Below, piece after piece: positions 43,800-51,956 of a DNA stretch of 64,000 bases. A model generated the notes under the pieces. The model was not told the DNA's origin. It worked only from the letters and a program-made list of their open reading frames with translations, and ran no database searches. The stretch is taken from the NCBI RefSeq assembly GCF_022436705.1, contig NZ_JAKUHT010000008.1, positions 1 to 64,000 on the forward strand, given 5' to 3'. The first letter of the stretch is position 1. Every line of letters starts with the position of its first letter. Origin of the DNA: Nocardioides sp. CFH 31398. Its GTDB lineage: Bacteria; Actinomycetota; Actinomycetes; Propionibacteriales; Nocardioidaceae. The translations under genes were made by a program, and so were the position numbers.

Positions 43800-43813
43800 C
43801 CACCCCGGGGTGG
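43800..43813. terminator. Palindrome between convergent LCP and phosphatase genes
   Basis: CCACCCCGGGGTGG is a perfect 14-bp palindrome just after the LCP stop. The remaining gap to 43851 is a short imperfect tandem of GTCGTCAGGG-like units. It could be a bidirectional terminator, though with no loop it would have to fold as a cruciform or with its centre unpaired. Confidence 0.4.
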
Positions 43814-43850
43814 ACGGGGTCGTCAGAGTCGTCGGGGTCGTCAGGGGTCG

Positions 43851-44663
43851 TCAGGGGTCGACGAGGGAGCCCGCGAGCGGCGCGACGACCGCGTGGACGG
43901 CGGGGGAGGCGGCCACCACGAGGGGGCCGTGCTCGTCGAGCAGGTGCGCCCGCGTCGGGTCGTACGGCGTGCCGTCGGCGCCGCCCGTCGCCCCGCCCGC
44001 CTCGGTGACCAGGAGCGAGCCGGGGGCGTGGTCCCAGGGGGCGCCGTTGCCGTAGAGCGCGACGGTGGCCTTGCCCTCGATCAGCGAGGGGTAGTCGAGG
44101 CCGCAGCAGACCCAGGTCAGCTCGAACGGTCGCAGGCCGGGCAGACCCCGGCCGCGCCACCGGCGCTTCGAGGTCACGGGGAGCCAGGCCTCCGTCTCCT
44201 CACCGGGGTCGGGCACCGTCAGCCGCTCGCCGTCGCGCCAGGTGCCGGCGCCGCGCTCGGCGACGTACGACCGGCGGTGCTGCGGCTGGTGGATCCACGC
44301 GCGCGTCACGAGCCCGTCGCGGAGCTCGGCGACCATCACGGCGTGGTCGGGGGAGCCGTGCACGAAGTTCTTCGTGCCGTCCACCGGGTCGACCGTGAAG
44401 GCGTGCCCGGAGCGGGCGGCGGCGGTGAAGCGGCCCAGCAGCGCCGGGTCACCGGCGTACGCCTCCTCGCCGAGCACGACGGCGTCGGGGTACGCCGCGG
44501 TGAGCGCCGCGGTCAGCTCGACCTCGGCCTCGCGGTCGGCGACGGTGACGAGGTCGCCGGGGTTCTTCTCCGAGACCTCGGCGTCGTCGAGGGCGCGGAA
44601 GCGGGGGGTGATGACGCGCGCCGCGACGTCGACCACGAGGTCCAGCACGGCGTCGGTGTCCAC
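43851..44663 (-). CDS. Inositol monophosphatase family protein
   Basis: 270 residues with the FIG/IMPase metal motifs: VVLGEEAYAGDP (first Glu), FTVDPVDGTKNFVHGSPDHA (the DPxDGTxNF signature) and GAPWDHAPGSLLVTEAGG (WDxAxG). It hydrolyses a sugar or inositol phosphate, such as histidinol phosphate, inositol phosphate or PAP; the closest may be the HisN-like group, but this is not settled. The GTG at 44663 is preceded by TACTGT (minus strand) with an 8-nt gap. It diverges from the first glycosyltransferase with 25 bp between starts. Confidence 0.88.
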   Translation of the reverse strand: MDTDAVLDLVVDVAARVITPRFRALDDAEVSEKNPGDLVTVADREAEVELTAALTAAYPDAVVLGEEAYAGDPALLGRFTAAARSGHAFTVDPVDGTKNFVHGSPDHAVMVAELRDGLVTRAWIHQPQHRRSYVAERGAGTWRDGERLTVPDPGEETEAWLPVTSKRRWRGRGLPGLRPFELTWVCCGLDYPSLIEGKATVALYGNGAPWDHAPGSLLVTEAGGATGGADGTPYDPTRAHLLDEHGPLVVAASPAVHAVVAPLAGSLVDP

Positions 44664-44688
44664 GACCCCCAACAGTAGGGTGACCGCC
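44664..44688. promoter_or_regulatory. Symmetric divergent promoter with overlapping -10 elements
   Basis: ACAGTAGGGT at 44672-44681 encodes TACTGT on the minus strand and TAGGGT on the plus strand, sharing TA at 44676-44677. The gaps to the two GTG codons are 8 nt and 7 nt. The arrangement is the same as at 38431-38440. Confidence 0.65.
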
Positions 44689-45603
44689 GTGAGGGTCTCG
44701 GCGGTGGTGGTCACGTTCAACCGCCTCGGTCTCCTCACCCGGCTCCTCGACCGGCTCGCCGAGACCCCCGGCCTCGACGAGGTCCTGGTGGTCGACAACG
44801 CCAGCACCGACGGCACCCGTGACTGGCTCGCCGCCCGGGCCGCGGCGCACGCCGACGTCCACGTCCGCACCCTGACCACCAACACCGGCGGCGCCGGCGG
44901 GTTCCACGAGGGCCTCGGGTGGGCGGTCGAGCGCGGCGCGGACCTCGTCTGGCTCATGGACGACGACGGCCTGCCGGACGTCGACTGCCTGCCGACCCTC
45001 CTCCGGCACGCCGACGACCTCGACTTCTGGGGGCCCGTCGTCGTCGACGAGGAGCACCCCGACGAGCTGGTCTTCCCCATCCGCCTGCCCGGCGGCGTCC
45101 GCGTCGCCCACCGCGTCGACGAGGTCACCGCCGCCGCCACCGACGGCGTCCTGCCCGGCGTCGTGATCCCGTTCAACGGGGTGCTCGTCACCCGCGCGCT
45201 CGTCGAGGAGATCGGCCTGCCCCGCGAGGAGTTCTTCATCTGGGGCGACGACCACGAGTACCGCCTGCGCGCCGAGCGGGCCGGCGGCCGCGTCGCCACG
45301 CTGCCCACCGCCCGCGTCCGCCACCCCAGCGTCGGCGAGCTCGGGACGCCCATGATGTTCGGCCGCACGACGTACAACCACAGCCCGAGCGACCTGAAGG
45401 CCTACTGCATGGCCCGCAACAACACCGTCAACCTGCGCGACTACAAGGGCTGGCCCCACGTCGCCGCGTTCTGGGTCAAGACCGTGTGGTTCTACCTGTT
45501 CACCCGCCCCCGCCCGGCCCGCATCGCGCTCTCCGCGCGGGCCGCCCTCGCCGGGCTGCGCGGCGACTTCACGGGTCACCGGAGGTTCCTGGCCGGTGGC
45601 TGA
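44689..45603 (+). CDS. GT2 glycosyltransferase, GlfT1-like
   Basis: 304 residues, GT-A fold. VSAVVVTFNRLGLLTRLLDR and VLVVDNASTDGTRDWL form the nucleotide-sugar site. The TNTGGAGGFHEGLGWA and LVWLMDDDGLPD segments (DDD metal motif) match the galactofuranosyltransferase GlfT1 group, and EEFFIWGDDHEYRLRAERAG is the acceptor-side motif. It likely adds the first galactofuranose residues to a lipid-linked primer, given glf and glfT2 downstream. The GTG at 44689 follows TAGGGT by 7 nt. The end overlaps the next gene by 8 bp. Confidence 0.88.
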   Translation: MRVSAVVVTFNRLGLLTRLLDRLAETPGLDEVLVVDNASTDGTRDWLAARAAAHADVHVRTLTTNTGGAGGFHEGLGWAVERGADLVWLMDDDGLPDVDCLPTLLRHADDLDFWGPVVVDEEHPDELVFPIRLPGGVRVAHRVDEVTAAATDGVLPGVVIPFNGVLVTRALVEEIGLPREEFFIWGDDHEYRLRAERAGGRVATLPTARVRHPSVGELGTPMMFGRTTYNHSPSDLKAYCMARNNTVNLRDYKGWPHVAAFWVKTVWFYLFTRPRPARIALSARAALAGLRGDFTGHRRFLAGG

Positions 45604-46501
45604 GAGGGAGACCGTCGCCGTCGCGGTGGTGACGTACAACCGGGCGGACCTGCTGCGCGGCATGCTCGCCGGGCTCGCCGCGCTCGACCCGGCGCCCGAC
45701 GCGGTGATCGTCGTCGACAACGCCAGCACCGACCACACGCCGCAGGTGCTGGCCGAGTCAGACCTGCCGGGCCTGGTCGTCGACCGCTCCGAGACCAACC
45801 TCGGCGGCGCCGGGGGCTTCCGGCGCGCGGTGAGGGCGGCGTACGACGCCGGCTGGGACCGCATCTGGCTCATGGACGACGACGTCGTGCCCGCCGCCGA
45901 CTGCCTCGGCGTGCTCCTGTCGTACGACGAGGACTGCCTCATGGCGGTCCGCGAGGACCGCACCGGTGCGCTGGTCGAGAAGGCCGCCCTCACCTTCGAC
46001 CTCACCCACGCCCGCGCGATCAAGCCGAAGACGGCGATGGTCGAGACGACGTTCGGCACCCGCGAGGCGATGCCGGAGACCGTCGAGCTGGAGAACGTCG
46101 CCTTCGAGGGCTTCATGGTCCGGCGCTCCGTGGTCGCCGAGATCGGCCTGCCGGACGACTCCTTCTTCATCTTCTACGACGACTGCGACTACGCGATCCG
46201 CGCGCGGCGCGCCGGTCGGCGCATCCTCGCGGTGCGCGACGCCGTCCTCGTCCGGCAGCTCGACTTCGACCAGCAGCACGACCTGGCGGGGTGGAAGGGC
46301 TTCTACATGTACCGCAACCTCTTCGCGGTGCACCTGCGCTACGGGGAGAGCCCGCTGGTGCGGGCCAAGCCCTGGTTGATCACCGCCGCGGTGGTCGCGC
46401 TGAGCCCCGTCCGGGGCGGGCGGGGTGAGGCACGCAACGTGATCCGGGCGCTGCGCCACGCGCGGGCGATGCGGTCGTTGCCCTCGTCGTCCGTAGACTG
46501 A
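45596..46501 (+). CDS. GT2 glycosyltransferase, GlfT1-like
   Basis: 301 residues, related to the upstream gene by the same motif order: VAVAVVTYNRADLLRGMLAG, then VIVVDNASTDHTPQVL, TNLGGAGGFRRAVRAAYDAG and IWLMDDDVVPAADCLGVLL. DSFFIFYDDCDYAIRARRAG follows, then a C-terminal RNLFAVHLRYG. It likely transfers a galactofuranose or other sugar in the same glycan. It starts at a GTG 8 bp inside the previous gene. Two such enzymes side by side suggest a gene duplication with different linkages. Confidence 0.87.
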   Translation: MAERETVAVAVVTYNRADLLRGMLAGLAALDPAPDAVIVVDNASTDHTPQVLAESDLPGLVVDRSETNLGGAGGFRRAVRAAYDAGWDRIWLMDDDVVPAADCLGVLLSYDEDCLMAVREDRTGALVEKAALTFDLTHARAIKPKTAMVETTFGTREAMPETVELENVAFEGFMVRRSVVAEIGLPDDSFFIFYDDCDYAIRARRAGRRILAVRDAVLVRQLDFDQQHDLAGWKGFYMYRNLFAVHLRYGESPLVRAKPWLITAAVVALSPVRGGRGEARNVIRALRHARAMRSLPSSSVD

Positions 46502-47685
<1,184 letters not shown>

Positions 47686-47686
<1 letters not shown>

Positions 47687-49665
47687 TGCGACGGGTCCTC
47701 CAGCGCCAGATCCTACCCACCGACGGCGACACCGACGTCATCAGCCTGTACGTCGACTCCCAGCCGGTGCAGCTCGACCTCGACAAGTACGAGGTCGGCT
47801 CCAACCGCAACGCCCGGGCGATGAACGCCACGGCGATGCGCCAGGCCGTCGGCGGCGAGGAGACCGTCCACCCCGACCAGATCGAGTCCCGCACCGCCCT
47901 GCGGGTCCCGGCCGGGGAGAAGCTGTCGTTCGGCACCTACTTCAACGGCTTCGCCGCGTCGTACTGGCGGCGCTGGACCGTCGTCGACAAGGTCCGCCTG
48001 ACCGTGGACGTCGAGGGCCCGGGCGCCAGCATCGTCGTCTACCGCTCGACCGCCAACGGCCGCTCCCAGCGCGTCGACACCGCGGCGGTGGGGGAGGAGG
48101 CCAAGGCCACCTTCAGCTTCGACCTCACGCTCGGCCCGTTCGTGGACGGCGGCTGGTACTGGTACGACGTCCTCGCCGGTGACACCGACGCCGTCGTGAC
48201 CTCCGCCGAGTGGTCCGCCGAGGTCGACGAGGACCGCGCCGCCGCCGGCACCGTCGACATCGCGATCACGACGATGAACCGGCCCGACTTCTGCGCCCGC
48301 CTGCTCAGCCAGCTCGGGGACGACGCGGCGCTGCGCGGCTACCTCGACTCCGTGATGGTCATGGAGCAGGGCAAGGACAAGGTCGTCGACTCCGAGTACT
48401 GGCCGGCGGCCCAGGCCTCGCTGGGCGACCTGCTGACCGTCCACGAGCAGGGCAACCTCGGCGGCTCCGGCGGCTACGCCCGCGGCCAGCTCGAGAGCGT
48501 CCGCAAGGGCACCGCGACGTACACGATGATGCTGGACGACGACGTCGTCTGCGAGCCCGAGAGCATCGTGCGGGCCATCACCTTCGGCGACCTCGCCCGC
48601 CGCCCCACGATCGTCGGCGGCCACATGTTCAGCCTGTACGCCCGCTCGCGCCTGCACAGCTACGGCGAGATCGTGCAGCCCTGGACGTTCTGGTGGCAGT
48701 CGGCCCCCGGCGTGTTCACCGACTGGGACTTCTCCTCGCGCAACCTGCGCTCGTCGCGGTGGCTGCACAAGCGCATCGACGTGGACTACAACGGCTGGTT
48801 CATGTGCCTGGTGCCGCGGACGACGCTCGAGCAGATCGGCCTGTCGCTGCCGCTGTTCCTCAAGTGGGACGACTCGGAGTTCGGCCTGCGGGCCAAGAAG
48901 GCCGGCATCCCGACCGTCAGCCTGCCCGGCGCGGCCGTGTGGCACGTGCCGTGGACGGACAAGAACGACGCCGTCGACTGGCAGGCCTACTTCCACCAGC
49001 GCAACCGCTTCGTGGCGGCGCTGCTGCACTCGGCGTACCCCAAGGGCGGCCGGATGGTCCGGGAGAGCCGCAACCACCAGATCGCCCGGCTGATCTCGAT
49101 GCAGTACTCCACCGTCGAGATCCGCCACCAGGCGCTCCTCGACGTGCTCGAGGGGCCCGACCACCTGCACCGGGTGCTGCCGACCCGCCTGGCGGAGATC
49201 AACGCGATCCGCAAGGAGTTCAGCGACGCCCAGCTGCAGACCGACCCCGACTCCTTCGCGGAGGTCAAGCGGGAGAAGCCGCCTCGCAAGGGCCGCGACG
49301 GCACCGAGGTGCCCGGTCGCCTCAGCCTGCTGGTCCGCGCCGGCCTGCAGCCGCTGCGCCAGGTCAAGCCGCCCCGCAAGCTGTCGCGCACCAACCCGGA
49401 GGCCGAGGTCCGCGCCGAGGACGCCAAGTGGTACCGCCTCGGCACCCTCGACTCCGCGATCGTGTCGATGAACGACGGCGCCTCCGCCGCGCTGTACCGC
49501 CGCGACCCCGAGACCTTCCGCGCCCAGCTCGCGAAGACCGTCGAGGTCCACGAGCGCCTCAAGCGCGAGTGGCCCCGGCTGGCGCGGGAGTACCGCGAGG
49601 CCCTGCCCCGGATCACGTCCCCGGAGGCCTGGGAGGAGACCCTGCGGCCCTGGAGGGACGGGTGA
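47686..49665 (+). CDS. glfT2: Galactofuranosyltransferase GlfT2
   Basis: 659 residues, close to the 637 of mycobacterial GlfT2. The N-terminal beta domain (about 1-185) ends at GWYWYDVLAG. The GT-A domain has VDIAITTMNRPDFCARLLSQ and GNLGGSGGYARGQ. MMLDDDVVCEPESIVRAI holds the metal aspartates (284-286). DYNGWFMCLVPRTTLEQIGL and LFLKWDDSEFGLRAKKAGIP are the acceptor/catalytic base region. A helical C-terminal domain of about 200 residues follows. It polymerises galactofuranose from UDP-Galf. The start is coupled to glf. Confidence 0.94.
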
Positions 49666-50570
49666 CCGCCGTCGAGGAGACCCCGGCGAAGGGCGAGCCG
49701 TACGACATCTCGCACCTGCCGCTGGTCGCCCCCTCGGCGACCACGGGCCTCTTCGAGGTCTTCCGCCGCCGCTACCTGCTGCGGCTGCTGGTGCGTCGGG
49801 AGATCAGCGCGCGCTACCAGGCGTCGTTCCTGGGGATCCTGTGGTCCTACGTGAACCCGTTCACGCAGTTCCTGCTCTACTACTTCATCCTCGGCATCGT
49901 CGTCGGCCTGCAGGACCGCTTCCAGAACTTCGCCGTCCACGTGTTCTGCGGGCTGGTGGTCGTCTCGTTCTTCACGGAGACGTTCAACGCCGGCACCCGC
50001 TCGATCGTCGGCAACAAGCAGCTGGTGCAGAAGCTCGCGGTGCCCCGGGAGATGTTCCCGGTCGCCTCGATGCTGGTGTCCGGCTACCACGTGATCCCGC
50101 AGCTGGCGGTGCTGTTCGTGGTCGCGCTGGCCTACGGCTGGACGCCGGACCCCGTCGGCATGCTCGGCCTGTTCGTGGCCCTGCTGATCGTCGGGACGCT
50201 CGGGACGGCGCTGGCGCTGCTGTTCAGCGCCGCCAACGTGTTCTTCCGCGACTTCGCGCAGGCCGTCAACGTCCTGACCAACTTCGTGCGCTTTGGCGTC
50301 CCGATGATCTACCCGTACACCCTGGTGTCGGAGCGCTTCGGGTCGTTCGCCCAGTTCTACTTGCTGAACCCGATCGCGGACGCCGTCCTGCTGGTGCAGC
50401 GCGCCATCTGGGTGGGCACGACCAGCGACCCCGCCGAGTTCACCCGCATGCACATCCCGGACAACATCCTGCTCATCGGCCTCGGCGCGTTCGGCGGGTC
50501 GCTGGTGGTGCTCGTCATCGGGCAGCTGGTGTTCAGCCGGCTGGAGAACAAGATCCCGGAGCGTCTGTGA
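49662..50570 (+). CDS. wzm: ABC-2 type polysaccharide exporter permease
   Basis: 302 residues. About 55 cytoplasmic residues are followed by six membrane helices. RREISARYQASFLGILWSYV is the conserved cytoplasmic segment before helix 1 in Wzm/RfbD/TagG permeases. FFRDFAQAVNVLTNFVRFGV and LLNPIADAVLLVQRAI are typical of late helices. With the ATPase after it, it would export a lipid-linked glycan across the membrane; the mycobacterial equivalent is Rv3783. The GTG at 49662 overlaps the glfT2 stop. Confidence 0.92.
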   Translation: MTAVEETPAKGEPYDISHLPLVAPSATTGLFEVFRRRYLLRLLVRREISARYQASFLGILWSYVNPFTQFLLYYFILGIVVGLQDRFQNFAVHVFCGLVVVSFFTETFNAGTRSIVGNKQLVQKLAVPREMFPVASMLVSGYHVIPQLAVLFVVALAYGWTPDPVGMLGLFVALLIVGTLGTALALLFSAANVFFRDFAQAVNVLTNFVRFGVPMIYPYTLVSERFGSFAQFYLLNPIADAVLLVQRAIWVGTTSDPAEFTRMHIPDNILLIGLGAFGGSLVVLVIGQLVFSRLENKIPERL

Positions 50571-51340
50571 CCACCTCCATCGTCGTCGACGACGTCTCGA
50601 AGAAGTTCACGCTGCGCTACCACCGCACCCTCAAGCAGGTGACGGTGGCGGCGATGCGCCGCCAGGAGCTCTCCAACACCTTCTGGGCGCTGCAGAACGT
50701 CTCGTTCGAGGTGCAGCAGGGCGAGTCCATCGGGCTGATGGGGCTCAACGGCTCGGGCAAGAGCACCCTGCTGAAGCTCGTCAACGGCGTGATGCGTCCC
50801 GACAGGGGCCAGGTGCTGACGCGGGGTCGCATCGCGGGGCTGATCGCCGCCCGCGCGGGCTTCCACCCCCAGCTGTCGGGCCGCGAGAACATCTACCTCA
50901 ACGCCGCCGTCCAGGGCATGAGCGAGGCCGAGACGAAGCGGAAGTTCGACGACATCGTCGAGTTCGCCGACATCGGCCGGTTCCTCGACTCCCAGGTCGG
51001 CCACTACAGCTCCGGCATGACCGCCCGGCTCGGGTTCTCCGTCGCCGTGCACGTCGACTCCGACATCTTCCTCGCCGACGAGGTGCTGGCGGTGGGGGAC
51101 CGGCCCTTCAAGAAGAAGTGCATGGAGCGGATGAAGGAGATCCGCGACTCCGGCCGCACCATCTTCTACGTCAGCCACGCCCCTGGCTCCGTCCGCAAGA
51201 TGTGCAACCGCGTGATCGTGCTCGAGGAGGGTCGCGTCGGCTTCGACGGGCCGACCGACGAGGGCATCAGCTACCTCAAGTACGACAACAAGGCGGACGA
51301 CGAGGACGACACCGACGACGACCTCGGCGCGGACATCTGA
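50567..51340 (+). CDS. wzt: ABC polysaccharide exporter ATP-binding protein
   Basis: 257 residues. Walker A is GLMGLNGSGKSTLLKLVNGV, the signature region YSSGMTARLGFSVAVHV and Walker B DIFLADEVLAVGD. The H-loop is FYVSHAPGSV. It lacks the C-terminal carbohydrate-binding domain found in Wzt proteins of O-antigen systems that measure chain end caps, so it resembles TagH- or RfbE-type exporters. The tail is acidic (DDEDDTDDDLG). It is coupled by GTGA to wzm. The last gene of the galactan-type operon. Confidence 0.92.
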   Translation: MTTSIVVDDVSKKFTLRYHRTLKQVTVAAMRRQELSNTFWALQNVSFEVQQGESIGLMGLNGSGKSTLLKLVNGVMRPDRGQVLTRGRIAGLIAARAGFHPQLSGRENIYLNAAVQGMSEAETKRKFDDIVEFADIGRFLDSQVGHYSSGMTARLGFSVAVHVDSDIFLADEVLAVGDRPFKKKCMERMKEIRDSGRTIFYVSHAPGSVRKMCNRVIVLEEGRVGFDGPTDEGISYLKYDNKADDEDDTDDDLGADI

Positions 51341-51437
51341 CGCTCGCCCTCCCTGGTCGAGGTGCGGGCGCTGCGGTGCTCGCGGATGTCGAGGTGCGGG
51401 CGGAGCGATCCACGAGACCCGGTGCCCGGCGGGCGTG
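51341..51437. repeat. Degenerate copy of a dispersed GGTCGAGG-type repeat
   Basis: The segment near 51352-51425 contains CTGGTCGAGGTGCGGGCG and GTCGAGGTGCGGGCGGAGCG followed by CGAGACCCGGTG. It matches parts of the two direct copies at 56631-56726. It lies directly after the wzt stop. Confidence 0.6.
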
Positions 51438-51813
51438 GTCCCCGACGTCCCGGCCGTGGTCGGGGCCGCTGGCGGGTCGGAACGTCGGGGAGTACCGGCC
51501 CGACGGCTCCCGGAGGCCCGGCGACGGCGTAGTCCCCGACGTCCCGGCCGTGATCGGGGCCGCTGGCGGGTCGGAACGTCGGGGAGTACCGGCCCGACGG
51601 CTCCCAGAGGCCCGGCGACGGCGTAGTCCCCGACGTCCCGGCCGTGATCGGGGCCGCTGCCGGGTCGGAACGTCGGGGAGTACCGGCCCGACGGCTCCCG
51701 GAGGCCCGGCGACGGCGTGGTCCCCGACGTCCCGGCCGTGATCGGGGCCGCTGGCGGGTCGGAACGTCGGGGAGTACCGGTCTGACGGCTCCCGGAGGCC
51801 CGCGACGGCCCGC
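51438..51813. repeat. Four tandem copies of a 94-bp repeat
   Basis: Units start at 51438, 51532, 51626 and 51720, each beginning GTCCCCGACGTCCCGGCC. Within each unit CCCCGACGT recurs in inverted form as ACGTCGGGG, so every copy can fold into a hairpin. The copies differ by a few bases, and the last degrades at the end. The length is not a multiple of three and no ribosome site exists, so open frames across it are not taken as genes. The region fills the gap before the amidase promoter. Confidence 0.92.
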
Positions 51814-51858
51814 GACGCGCCGAGAAATTCGGACTCGTCGGCGTGTCGAGTGGAAATT

Positions 51859-51910
51859 ACAGCGTTGTTCTTACTCAGTTCCTCTGTGGTGACGCATGTG
51901 ACTGGTGTGA
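51859..51910 (+). promoter_or_regulatory. Promoter region of the PGRP amidase gene
   Basis: ACAG at 51859 begins a block that aligns loosely with the SpoIID promoter (TGT, TTA, CTCAG and CCTCTG at matching spacing). TGTGACTGGTGTGA at 51897-51910 is identical to 13614-13627. One more repeat-like unit (TGGTGACGC) precedes it. A ribosome site GGAG lies 10 nt before the ATG. Confidence 0.55.
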
Positions 51911-51956
51911 AACTTGGGTGCTCGTGTGAACCTTCCCCGTCACTGGAGTCCTCCGG

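Noticed and set aside
51438-51892. Reading frames across the 94-bp repeats
   Set aside because: The peptides are arginine- and glycine-rich repeat translations, not in a fixed frame, without start signals.
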